Positions 37,210 to 50,010 of a DNA stretch of 64,000 nt are shown here, piece by piece. Source of the stretch: Voacanga thouarsii. Its lineage: Eukaryota > Streptophyta > Magnoliopsida > Gentianales > Apocynaceae. Numbering within the stretch: position 1 is the first letter of the stretch; every line of letters starts with the position of its first letter. The notes under the pieces are model-generated. The model was not told the origin of the DNA and did no database searches. It saw nothing but the letters and a program-made list of their open reading frames with translations. The DNA is taken from NCBI GenBank assembly GCA_026120185.1, contig JANUWF010002200.1:2168001-2232000 (forward strand). The letters run 5' to 3'. A program made the translations under genes and the position numbers.

Positions 37210-37324
37210 TAAACAGACATATAGAATAGTGTACTCTTTTTCCTTCACTAGATTTTTTTTCCCACTGGGTTTTTATCTAGTAAGGTTTTAACGAGGCATA
37301 TTCTTTATGTAATGGATGAACATC

Positions 37325-37334
37325 CAAGGGGGAG
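37325..37334 (+). other. Polypurine tract of copia C
   Basis: AAGGGGGAG immediately before the 3' LTR. A similar GGGGGAG also occurs at the end of pol near 37201. Confidence 0.8.
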
Positions 37335-37701
37335 TGTTATGAATTATTGGAATCTTTATTAATTAGTGGAAGCTCCACTAATTATAGATTTATGTGAATT
37401 ATTATAAACGATATTTATGGATGTCCACCATTTAGTGGAGACACCACTAATTGAGATTAGTGAAAGATGATGTATGACATGATGTATTCCACTAATTAGA
37501 GCTCTATAAATAGAGCTATTCTCTAAACTTGTAATACACCATCATTTTGTGAAAGAAAGATTAGTGAAAGAAAGATTAGAGAAAATTGTGAGAGAAAGAA
37601 AGAGAAAAGTTTGAAGAGAAATCCTTGTGCAAAGAATAGTTAGAATTTTCTTAGTGTGTAGTGTGTAGATTTTATTCTAACACTACCCTAATTTTATAAC
37701 A
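37335..37701 (+). repeat. 3' LTR of copia C (367 bp)
   Basis: Same length and ends as 32096-32462, with ~13 substitutions and no indels seen. Confidence 0.95.
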
Positions 37702-37706
37702 GATCA

Positions 37707-39253
37707 ACCTTTGTAATATCGAATAGATAGCTATTCTTACCATCTGTACTTTCAATTTTGATGACCTCTTTGCCTTTGGGAAGTTTCAAGGTGGGTCATA
37801 CATAGGCTTTTCCAACTATGATATCGGCGGTTGTAATGTCACTAGCATAATCTTGCTCCAACTCTGATATATCACCAACAATGCACATCATGACCTGCCT
37901 TTTTTTGAACCTAGTTACCCGCTTCTTTTCTTTTTCTTTGATGAACCCCTTAATTCGAACTGCATGCGAGGTAAGCAAGAAAGGTCAAAAAAATCTTACA
38001 AAATTAAGGCCTCATTGAGTTGAGGGTGCATCCAGCAAATGGGCTTTTGTTTGATGGCTAGTAAATCAGCTATAGAGACCTGTGGGATTGGTCGTTACAA
38101 CTTCTTGTGAAACAGCCAGTCCATCTCAACCCATGTAGCTACCAAATTTGGCAACAAATTTGTATACCAATTAAACACTGCACTTATTATGCATAATGGA
38201 ATAATTGCAATTTATAGTATTACTATTGCCCAACTCACCACATTGTGCGATAAATCTCCCTATAATATGTTCCATGGTGGTTTTATCATTACCTCCGAAA
38301 ACTATGGTAAAATTTGGTACTTGGAATCCTTTGAATAGTTTGATGGCAAAATCAATCTATTCAAGGCACAGTTTCTTGTAAGTTAATTTTTCAAATCGAG
38401 TAATGTTTAAATTAAACTGCTTCATTAAAACATTTGCAATTGCCTATGAGTCAACTTGTTGTTAGGGTTTGCCGACCTGAGTTTGGATAACACATGTTGA
38501 ATGGCTGCTAGTTGGATACTTGAATTCCTCAGTTGGAGAGCCAAGTCAAAATGTGTCAAAAGAACGTACATAGTCTAAGGTGTTGTTGGCCAAAAGTTTT
38601 GTCCAGTCTAACTATTGGCACGCTTGAACTAGACCAGAGATGTCCGAAACTTGTTGGAATGGCGCCAACTAAAGTTTGTCTTCCAGCATAAACTAATGGT
38701 TTTTCTTCAACGGGCATGAACAGTTGCTCCCCTACATATATAGGTTCTTATCCCTCAACGTAAATCAATAAGAACATTCCTGTACTAGTCGATTGATATC
38801 CCTCAGGAGGGTCTTTCGGTTGAATGACTGGGATGCTTAAATTAATTATACTATTGGAATTACTAAGGCCCACATATACAATCCCTACTGGATTAGTTCT
38901 TGGATTTACTGATGTAGGGAGTCTATGCCCTATATTGTTTGATGATAAGCCTGAATCTTTACATGCAATGGAAACATTGTCATACTGTAAATGGTGGGAA
39001 GTTATATTAGATTCAATTGGTGGAGATGTCATCATTGGAACGCTTCCTCTAGTCCTAGCCAATGCCCGTAATTTATTTTTGCAGCATTGGCCAGAACACG
39101 ACAATGAATTTTTGAATTAAATTTTGCATCAACTTTCTAATGCTTTCATCGAATTGTTGAAAGAGATATTGGATGACTAATAGACTAAGCACTAGCTAAA
39201 GAATGATCGATTTCTTCTTGATGACCAGCCACACCGTCATTTTTTGGCTCCAT
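37707..39253 (-). pseudogene. Element D gag, main part
   Basis: Minus strand from an ATG at 39253 (MEPKNDGVAG). The capsid core is recognisable at about 38440-38180 as TRFEKLTYKK, then FKGFQVPNFT, then EHI and GRFIAQCGEL. This is the plant gypsy 'Retrotrans_gag' pattern (fPkGfkiPkF...stvEHI-RF..qcgE). Numerous stops and shifts follow. It continues across copia C at 32090. Confidence 0.68.
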
Positions 39254-39339
39254 GTCGATGATAATTATTTCAAAATGCAATATCATGAAATAATTAGATG
39301 TGCTCACTTTAAGGTGATTCCATTCTTAACACCAAATAG

Positions 39340-40168
39340 TGTTGGCCGTCCAAATTCAGCTAGTCGATCAACAGAGATGTAGTTGTTCGACAAGTTGAAG
39401 TCCTGACCTTTGAGTGGTCGGCTAATATAGAATTGAATCTCGTTTGTTTATGAGCAAATGAAACTCACGAATTAATGCAAAAAGAGAGCCTTCATGAACT
39501 TTGAATTTCAGTTTAAACTTCCAAGAATACAAGCAAATTCCCACAACCGAGAGAGCTATTCTGGAAAATTACAATGAAAACAGTAATGAAGGCACTGAAA
39601 ATACAACTAAAATAATAAAAATCTAAGTTAAAACTTCATAAAGACAATAAATAGAAGAAATTCTTGTAAACTCTTCAAATGTCAAGTTAGATTATCCTTT
39701 TTTATCCCTTCCTCGTGACTTTAAAGGGATTTGATAACCCCATATTCACCACTTCTGTCATTTATGGTTGTCTTGTTGCCCTTGATGCTCATGGCAAACC
39801 TGCTGGGAAAATGGACACTTGAATCAGTCAAAACTCTTGAAACATTTCTTGGATTTCAGGCACTATCCCACTCAAACTCAACCTTTTGAAAATTTGGTCA
39901 CATCCGCTAATTCAATCAACCAGCCATCCTTTGGGTCAACTAGTCAAGCAATCCAATAGTCATGGTCATCTGCGACTTGGCCATCCAGTCACTCAATTAT
40001 TTTGCTTGACAACGTTACTCAAACTCAATCCTAAAAATTTGGTTATGTTTGCCAGCTGATTCGTCGATTCAGTCGGCAAGTCATTTTCTGGGTCGACTAA
40101 TCGAGCAATCTAATGGTCCTGGCTATTTGTTGTCCCACTATTCAGCCATCCAATCATTTTACTTGTCA
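39340..40168 (-). repeat. 5' LTR of element D (829 bp)
   Basis: Collinear with 30344-31193. Its outer end lacks the TGTTGA start (reads TGACAAG on the minus strand), so it is slightly truncated or diverged. Confidence 0.8.
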
Positions 40169-40899
40169 TTTTGAGTCTCTCTCTCTTTTAAAGAAATTAT
40201 TTGAAGTCTTTAAAATATCAATGCAACATGCATTTCGTCTTGTTTTGTAAGTCATAATTTTATATATGTATATAAAAAAATTAATTTTAATTACATATTG
40301 CATTGACTCTTTAAATCAAACTCTACACTTGCAATTTAAAAAAAAAAAAAAACACTATGTAAGTATAACAAGCGAGATGTCGCGCAATGTATTTAGCATT
40401 TTACCTCATAAAAGGGACTAGTGTATTGATGTGTATTCCAGAAAGAATTATATTACACAAGTAAACTACTTATTGAATTTTGTTAATTTGTAGATTTTAG
40501 GTTTGTGAGTATTTTGTGATTCTCACTTTTATATGCTCTTCTGATTTGGTTTAATTATTAAAAATTGCTCTTTTTAGTATGTGGGTATAAATTACATTAA
40601 TCGAACAACATTAATTTCCCATCTCTTGTTTATTCTACGTCTCATATTTTATTATTAAATGATTTATTTATTGCCAAAGCTCTTGTAATTTAATAACAAG
40701 CGGTATAAAAACAAACAGGCTCAAATTCTAACCTTATCCATAGGTAATAATCCAAACCTATGCAAAAGTGAGATATAAACAACCAAGTATAAAGTATTAA
40801 ATTGAATTTACAACCATTAATCTTATTTATGAAAAGAAAATAATTATCATTCTTTAATTTTAATAAATCTTTAATATAATATACTATTATCATCCTCTC

Positions 40900-40903
<4 letters not shown>

Positions 40904-40942
<39 letters not shown>
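40904..40942. repeat. (AT)n microsatellite
   Basis: Perfect AT dinucleotide run. Confidence 0.95.
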
Positions 40943-40944
<2 letters not shown>

Positions 40945-42314
40945 TCAATTATCTTTATATGTAGTCAATCCTATATTAATGTGAATAATTCTTTTTCTTG
41001 TATAAAAATGTAAAAAGTATTACATGGTAATAATATTTAATACAATTATTCGTAACCCCCGTTGAGGGTAACATTATTCTTGTTTTGCTGGTTCAAATCA
41101 GGGAAGGCTTTGACCTAATTATGGTTGGACGCATTTTGACCTGAAAAAGACCAAAGAATATCATCCCCACTAATGAAGATAACAATGATATGCAATGAAG
41201 GCAAACGAATAGAAGAAGGCAATTTGGATGGTGATAATACAGGATAATCCCTAAAAGACAACTTTTCTCGATGTGATTTTTCAATCTTTTACTTTAATTT
41301 TTTCTTTCCTTTAATGATTATACAAAGGTATCATTCTATCAGTGAAGATTTACACAATTAAAAGAGTATAAATATATATATATTAAAAGTAAAAATATTA
41401 CTCTCATTTCAGATATTATAAACTGTGCACTTAATATAAATTAAACTTTTAACTCAATCATTCAAATGTTTTAACTCATGCTAATTTGGAAAAGTAATTA
41501 AAATAATTTATTATAATTGTATCTTGACCATAAATAAAAAGTAATTTAAATATTAAGGTACTAAGTATTTACTTGTTTAAATACGATTAAACTCAAATTT
41601 AAATTTAAAATAAAAACGAATAGTCACACAAAATTTCAATATTTGGGTTATTAAAAAAAGATTATATAGATAAATTAAAATATGAATGAGATTGAGATGA
41701 AGTTGACACATGTTTATTCATATTTGCACACGCTAGTTATGGACCACTTTATGCTTAATGTTTTCTTAATTATAGTGGAGCTTTAAAATAATTATAAATA
41801 ATGAGATTTTTCATTAGAAAAAGAAAATGCTTTACAGCTTAGAACATAGCAAGAATTGGCAGGTCTGCCTTTTACTTGGTGTCTACTTGTCAGCAAATTC
41901 AGAATCAACTAATTGCATGAGTGAAAAAAAAAATAAAAATCTTTTACCATTTTGGGGAGGATCGCAGAATAAAATGACATCTGTAGGAAAATTTTCTCCT
42001 ATGAAATATTACTGTGTATTGATGTGATATGTGATGGGATGAGAGACTATTACTTTATTCAATTAGATGAATGTGCGATAATTACAAGCACAAATATTCC
42101 TACCTTCTGGAAAATAAAAGGATAATTATACCAAAACTTTCCAGAGATTTAAAATTTTCAAAAATATCATCCATCAAACTATATTCAACATTTTTAAACT
42201 TTAAATATAAATACTCCTACAAATTTAATATTCCTTATGAATTAAGGTCGTCAAAGAAATATTTACAAATAAAACAACTGATTTGTCATACAACTTTTGG
42301 GCATAAGCCCTCTA

Positions 42315-42317
<3 letters not shown>

Positions 42318-42352
<35 letters not shown>
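42318..42352. repeat. (AT)n microsatellite
   Basis: Perfect AT dinucleotide run. Confidence 0.95.
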
Positions 42353-42357
<5 letters not shown>

Positions 42358-43067
42358 ATATATCCTTTAAATTTTAACTTATATTACTATAATTTATAAT
42401 TTTTATGATTGACAAAATTATCGTACATTTATTGTTTGTTGTCTACTTCCTAAGCAATATTGAAACAGTAAAAAATTAGTTATCTATTCTCACAATTTCA
42501 TGTTGTTTGACTTTTTAACTAATTATACATAGATTAAGAATATTAAAATTAATAAATATTTTTTTATATTTTTAAATTTATTCATAATAAATGTAAAAAT
42601 AAATAATTATTTATGAGATTTTTTATTTTTTTATTAAATATAACGTAACTAAATTTAAAGATAATATTAAAAAATATTAATTATTGATATTTAAAAAGAT
42701 ATAAAAAATTAAATATTATAAAATAAAATATAAAAATTAAAATGTCAAATAATACAAAACAGTTAAAATAATATTTATAATTGATGTCTTGTGTCCACAT
42801 AAGCTTGATTGAAAACGTTTACGGAGAATATTGAACTCTTGTCTATAAATGAATCTTAAATTAATTGTCCCAGATATTGGACCGAAGAAGGGTTTTGTAG
42901 ACTTGCGGTAGCGAGATCGACCTATTACCTTACGCGTGATATGAGGCAAATCCATCTCCGACGCGATAGGGTTGTGGAATTGAGTTGGATATACCTGAAC
43001 TAAATTAACAAAACTGTTGTATATATAGGTGTCAGTTGAAGATGGTACTTTAAAAAGAAAAATGTAT

Positions 43068-44934
43068 TGTAAATACCCAATCCAATAGATTATTCATATT
43101 CTATTTTAATCGACTCATAAAATAATTTTTTTTTATTATGATTCATGAAATAGCCCACAAGGTTTTAGGTATTATAAGGGATTTAATTAAATTGAGAGAT
43201 GTGTTCGTTATTTAGGATTTTTTTAAAGTTAAATCTACGCCTTAACTTAAACGACGTTCTTTAGTTTTATCATCAGTTATCCAAAACGATCGTTCAAGGG
43301 TTCCAGACTCCGAGGAAGAAAAACTCCGCCTTGCTTCAATCGTAAGAATGAGTTCTATTGGTTTTGATTATTAATTTCGTTAGAGGTTGAGGGGTAAATA
43401 TTAGGAGGTTCTCTTCCTCTTTGTTTTGGGATTTTAGATAATAAGGTAAATTGATTCATGAGGTTTTAATTCCTTGAATTGATATTGATATTATGTGGTT
43501 TGATATTAAGGAACGATTATGTGGAGTGATTAGCTTGGATTGGAGATATTAGTTGAATTCTGGGATAAGTGGTTCAGGCATCTTCTATTTTTTAAAATAT
43601 TCTATAATTTGTATTTTCTATATTGAGTTTAGTTATTTTATTTAGATTTTGGATCATAGTATCATGTGGTTATGTGTGATATGTGTTTAATGGCTCATGT
43701 GATTAAAGAATGAGAGGAATAACATGTTCTAAAATTTGTTTGTATAACTGAAATTCCTCTCAATCAATAAGAAATATAAATCTGACTTTCTTAACGGGAT
43801 AAATAGTTAAAATTGATATCAATAATCATTTTGCTAATTTGAAATTCATGAGCATACGTGTGATTATTATGTATAGGTTTTGATTTTATAATCCCAAAAG
43901 AAGAAGGAAAAAAAAAAAAACTTCACTGCGTTGTTCACGAAATTGCTCTGTTCACATACTATTTTTGATTGATTTGTTTGGTGGGGACGGCTATTGTTTA
44001 AAAAAAAAAAAATGATTTGCAGTGTTTTGTTCGTTCTTGGTGTTCTGGTGGTTTTGGCCATGGCGTGGGGACGGCTGTTGTCCCCTCGTCAGAAACGAAA
44101 AAAAAAAAAAAAAAACTTTGGAAGCGTTGACCACAGTGATATCAATTTCCAAATGATGAGGCTGACGTGAGCCATTCCAATTGACATTATTCAATTAAAA
44201 AAAAAAAAATCGAATTGTTTGTATAGAATTTCTTTTGCAGGATTGTGGGCCAACTCTTTTTTATTTAAAAATTTAAATTAAGTTAATTAGTTTTATTTTA
44301 TAGTTAAATCATATTTTATTTTTACTTTATTATTTTTATTAAAGTGATAGTATTATTTTATTTAATATTAAATTAAGACCTGTATTATATATATATGTAT
44401 GTATATATATATTTTTTTTAAAAAAGAAAAAAAGAAAAAAAATCAGTTCATCTAAGTATGATGTATTATTCGATGTGTTTTATTATAAAGATATTATATG
44501 TAGCATTCTCTTTTCTAAGAGGATGTTTGGACTATTTATTGGGTTAGTGTAACTCATTCTATTTAACATTTCGCAGATTTTGATCAATAATATGAAGAAA
44601 ATTGTGAAGACGGATGGAATTAGATTACGTTTTAGATTGATTGGGTTTTTGAGAGTGTTACTTATTATGACTTTTACTTTGATTTTGACAGTATTGTTCG
44701 TATAAATCCTTAATTAAGATTGAGTAATACGTTGGTTGTATTAAGGGTTTTATATTTTATTCATGAAATTATATTTCAGGATGTAAATTTTTCCTTTTCC
44801 TTTAGAGGTGATTAATTTAAATTAAAGTGATTTTTTTTTAGTTAGAGGTTTAATGTCTTCTTGGAGATGCTGCCGTGTAACGTTTCGGATACGAACTCGA
44901 GTTTCATCTTTGATTCCGGATTCGAGACGCTACA
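43068..44934 (+). mobile_element. Solo LTR, probably gypsy type (1867 bp)
   Basis: Starts TGTAAATACCCAATCC and ends TTCGAGACGCTACA, with the 5-bp duplication tgtat on both sides (43063-43067 and 44935-44939). The ends resemble chromovirus LTRs (TGTAA...TACA). It contains several poly(A) runs (43909-43920, 44001-44012, 44099-44115, 44200-44209), a TA-rich microsatellite near 44390 and no coding region. The plus orientation is preferred from the end sequences alone. Confidence 0.75.
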
Positions 44935-44939
44935 TGTAT

Positions 44940-46398
<1,459 letters not shown>

Positions 46399-46651
46399 AA
46401 CAAATGCACAAGTGAAGATCCTACATTAAGGGGAAAAAAATGCCAACTAAAGTATATGTGGGAAGAACCTATAAATCTAATTTATTAAAGTTTTGATCAA
46501 AACGTGGCGACCTAACCCAGTCTGTCATCTCACTTGAGTTTTACTCTCTACTCTCTACACTCTACTTTATTGAGCTTCTCTGATTTTGCCTGATTGGGTC
46601 TCTTGATTTCTCAAGTTTTACTTACTCACTTGAGTTTTACTCTCTAATTAT

Positions 46652-46785
46652 GAAAATTCTAGCATGGACTCAATCTACGTGCATCGCATGTATTAAAAAA
46701 TTATACTTCATTCAATAAAAATTATACGATACAATCCCTTAATACATTTGATCTACGAGTCTACCGTCCATGTAAAAATTTCTCC
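46652..46785. mobile_element. Mutator-like MITE, copy 2 (134 bp)
   Basis: Same ends as the copy at 1119-1251 (gaaaattctagcatggac). It has a perfect 9-bp duplication, tctaattat (46643-46651 and 46786-46794). The uninterrupted target word is visible in neighbouring minisatellite units. Confidence 0.88.
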
Positions 46786-47297
46786 TCTAATTATTGGACT
46801 TACTGTCATTTTCCTTGCTTAAGAATCTTTCGAGTCTCAGTCACTTGAGTTTTAATCTCTAGTTGTTGGGCTACTCTGATATAACTTACAAAGGGGTCTC
46901 TCAATTTTTACTCTTACTTAGTTTTACTCTCCGGTTGTCGGGCTACTCTATTTTTTTTTTTATTTTACTTACTCAGGATATCTCGAGTTTTACTTTCTAA
47001 AATTTTACTTTACGTCTTTCGAGTTTGATAAGGATTGAATTGTAATATGTTTGTTAAAATTTAATAAAATATTATTAAATGTGAGTTAAATATGGAGTTC
47101 AATCATTAATGAGAAAGAAATATATGATGTATTGTGAATATATGATAACTCTCAAGAAATGAAAATTATTTAAATTAATATTATTTTAAATAAAAATTTT
47201 GATTTAAATTTGGAAGAGTCTATTCCCACTTACAGGCTTTCTCACTCAATTGATTTTACTCTCTAGGTTGTTGGACTACTCCGATTTTATTTACTAA

Positions 47298-47718
47298 GGC
47301 TTGGTTTAGTTGGATTGTTTTGTGGAAATAAATGTAAAGGTAAATGAGACATTTACCTCGTTTGGTTAGGTGTAGATGTGAAAGGAAAGTAAATCGAGAG
47401 GGGGTACACCCTCCTTCCACATCAGCATTTCCTCCCCTCCCAATTTGGAGGGATTGAGAGAGAGAAAATAAAGTTAGAGTAATAATGACAATATTAATCG
47501 CATTCTTAACATTAAAAATTTTAATAAAATAGATAATGAGGGATAAAAAAGTAAACTAAATTAATTATTTTATCTCTTCTTCCCTCTCCTTCCGTTCCTA
47601 TTTTCACTCCAACCAAATAGAATAAGAGTAAATATATTAACTTCTCCTGATGAAAGTAAAATGTGACATTCCTCCTCTCTTTTCTTCTCGCCCTTCCCTT
47701 CGCGAACTAAACCAAACC
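47298..47718. mobile_element. Tourist-like MITE (421 bp)
   Basis: Inverted ends GGCTTGGTTTAGTT (left) and GGTTTGGTTTAGTT (reverse complement of right), with the 3-bp duplication TAA (47295-47297 and 47719-47721). This is the PIF/Harbinger-derived Tourist signature. Non-coding. Confidence 0.82.
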
Positions 47719-48343
47719 TAAAGGTCTGTCGAGTTTTACTTAAAAGTTTTATTCCCAAGTTATTGGGTTACTCTTATTGGGCTAATCTGCTTGTTTTTTA
47801 TTCAAGGGTCTATCAAGATTTACTTTCTCAAGGTCTCTCAAGCTTTGATTTTACTTACTCATACTCATGTTTTCTCAAGTTTAACTTAATTGCTTTATAT
47901 TCCAATTTCATAGTTTAATACAGCTTCTGAATGATGAGGAATAATTCTGGGCACGTTTAAGTTGCTTTAGAGTAAAATTAACGCAGCCTGCAATATAGCC
48001 TTGTCTTAGGCCATGTTGAGTAATGCACCCTCTAATATGGGCGTGTTCCAGGTCATGTTCAGCTATCCTTCAAGCTTTTTAGGCTATAAACTTCAAAGAT
48101 GCACACGGGCGTGTTTCACCCCGTGTAGGACATAAAAATTAATGCGCTGCCCTAATTTTTGCTATAAAAATGAGCCATTTGCAGCTATTTTTGGAGGCAA
48201 CTTTGATCTTAACTTAGTAGAATTAGGATAGAACTGTCAAGGGCCTATCAACACACAAAAGAGGCACAATCTTAAAGCATTAATACGGGATTTCCTCCGA
48301 TATCAATTGAAGATCAAGGATTCAATAACATCATAAGAATGAG

Positions 48344-48823
48344 TGTTAAGGCTTGTCTGAAGAAATGTGAGGCTCAGAAGAAGAGGTGTGAAATTGCAGA
48401 TGTTGAAGTTCAGAAGCAGTAGAAGGTTCAGAAGTAGAAATCTGCTTCTGCAGTTGCAGCAACAGCAGATGTTACATCTGTTGTTGCTGATGTCCAATCA
48501 GCAGATCAGTCAGCAGTTAGGCATGCTAGCTCACTGCAGAGAGCCAGCTCATTGGCTAGCTCATCCATATTTGCTTTTGATCCCGGTTGAATAATTTGGA
48601 AGTGTTTTGGTGGCAACAAACAAATAGTTCTCTATTGCCAGCTGTTTAATTATTGGATGTAGTTTTCAGTTTTAGTTTTAGTTGATAGTTAGTTTTGGAT
48701 CCGAATGGTGTATATAAGATCATTTTGTGTAATCTGTATACTTCACTTTTTTCAATGAATGAAAATTAGAGAAAGTTTCCTCATATTTCCTTCTGTAATC
48801 TTTCTACAATTTTAAATTCTACA
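48344..48823 (+). repeat. 5' LTR of copia E (480 bp)
   Basis: TGTTAAGGCT...AAATTCTACA. It contains an extra ~15-17 bp (a partial repeat of 'gttcagaag') absent from the 3' LTR. 'gtatataaga' near 48710 is a likely TATA box. Confidence 0.93.
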
Positions 48824-48835
48824 TGGTATCAGAGA
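48824..48835 (+). other. Primer-binding site of copia E
   Basis: TGGTATCAGAGA directly after the LTR, an initiator-methionine tRNA type. Confidence 0.85.
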
Positions 48836-49020
48836 GTAATTCATGGGTGATTCCAATTGAAGATGAAAGTATGATTCAGATCAACTAAGAATTTACATCT
48901 GTTTGTTGTTGAGGTAATCAGCATAACCGTAAACTCCATTTTGATTCTGTGATCTCAATTTGTTCTTTGATCTTTAGTCATCTAGATTGTGATTGGTGAT
49001 TAATCCTGGATTGAATTATA

Positions 49021-49990
49021 ATGACTACTCAAGATTTCACTATTTCTAGTTCATTCTATATGCATCCGAATGAGAATCCATCATTAGTTTTGGTTCAACC
49101 ATCTTTGACTGAGAGAAACTATTGTCAATGTTGTAGAGCAATGAGAATGGCCTTGATTTCTAAGAACAAGTTAGGTTTTGTCAATGGTAGTATCAAAGCC
49201 TCAATTCGTACTCACAATTCATATGCAGCACGCAAACAATGCAATAATATGGTTTTGTCTTAGATCCTCAATTCAATTTCATCTTCTATAGCTCAAAGTG
49301 TAATTTGGATGGACAATACTTATGATGTATGGACTTATCTGTGTGAACGGTTTTCACAAGGAGATTCCTTTAGAATTTCAGATCTCCAAAAAGACATATA
49401 TAATCTGAAGCAGGGTACATTAACTGTGAATGAATACTATATAAATTTGAAGACATTGTGGGAAGAGTTGTTAAATTTGAGGCCACTTCCAATTTGTCAC
49501 TGTGATCCAAAGTGTCAATGTCCAGCATTACCTGAAGTCAAGATAAATAATGATGCTGATTTTGTCATCAGATTTATCAAAGGGCTGAAAGAAGAGTCCA
49601 ATGGTGTCAAATCTCATATCTTATTGACTAAACCTTTTCCAACTGTGAATCAGGCTTTTTCTATGATTTCCACACATGAAAGGTCACTCAATTATCACAA
49701 TGCACATTCTAATGGTACAATTTCATCAAGCCCTCAAGTGTTTGCTACCAGGAATACTATGGCAGATTCATTTATACAATCTAGAAATGTTCCCAAACAT
49801 GAACTTATGCTAAATGTAGTTGGAAATGCTAATGGGAAAGTTGTACAACATGGTGGATATCAAGGATACATAAAAGGAAACAATCTGAACAGGAAGTTGC
49901 AGTGTATATTTTGTGGAATGTAGGGGCATACAATAGATAGATGTTATAAAAAGCATGGATTTCCAGCTAGTTACAAAAATAAAAACAGGA
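49021..49990 (+). pseudogene. copia E gag
   Basis: One frame from the ATG at 49021 with stops only at 49261 and 49921. The copia gag start (FYMHPNENPSLVLVQPSL) and the IYNLKQGTLTVNEYY capsid core are clear. The zinc knuckle near 49906-49950 reads CIFCGM, stop, GHTIDRCYKKHGFP, so one TAG lies inside an otherwise intact CCHC finger. The stop at 49261 replaces an expected Trp before ILNSI. Confidence 0.85.
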
Positions 49991-50010
49991 TTATTGGGAA
50001 TCCCAATTTT

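Larger units (their letters stand above)
32096..37701 (+). mobile_element. Ty1/copia retrotransposon (copia C) inside element D
   Basis: Identical-length LTRs (367 bp each, 32096-32462 and 37335-37701) are flanked by the perfect 5-bp duplication gatca (32091-32095 and 37702-37706). Internal order is primer-binding site, gag, protease, integrase, reverse transcriptase, RNase H, polypurine tract. By eye the LTRs differ at about 13 positions (~3.5%), making it the youngest complete element here. Gag is intact, but pol has stops and two frameshifts, so it is not autonomous. Confidence 0.94.
30344..40168 (-). mobile_element. Gypsy-type gag-only (TR-GAG-like) retrotransposon, element D
   Basis: Direct repeats at 30344-31193 and 39340-40168 (about 830-850 bp) are diverged LTRs with TGTTGGC starts on the plus strand. 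Internal sequence on the minus strand begins after a possible primer-binding site (TTTGGTGTTAAGAA, near 39337-39324) and encodes a decayed gag. The gag is split by copia C at 32096-37701. Without copia C the element is ~4.2 kb, and only ~650 bases separate the end of gag homology from the 3' LTR. There is no protease, reverse transcriptase or integrase. That matches non-autonomous TR-GAG elements. No target-site duplication was found at the outer ends. Confidence 0.75.
40169..43067. other. AT-rich intergenic region
   Basis: About 2.9 kb with two (AT)n runs and no frame resembling a known protein. A short palindrome occurs at about 41053 (gtaacccccgttgagggtaa). Bases 42880-43020 are less AT-rich but show no recognisable feature. 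Confidence 0.5.
46500..48338 (+). repeat. Degenerate minisatellite-like region
   Basis: A motif close to 'cttgagttttactctctaattgttgggctactc' recurs imperfectly at 46530-47040, 47220-47297, 47725-47900, and again at 53870-53915 beyond copia E. Two MITEs and copia E interrupt it. The last part (47900-48338) lacks the motif and contains 'cacacgggcgtgtttcac', a word common in plant gypsy LTRs, so the whole may derive from an old LTR. Confidence 0.6.

Noticed and set aside
48367..48594. 75-codon Leu/Gln-rich ORF in the 5' LTR of copia E
   Set aside because: It is out of frame with the pol extension shared by both LTRs and is purely compositional.
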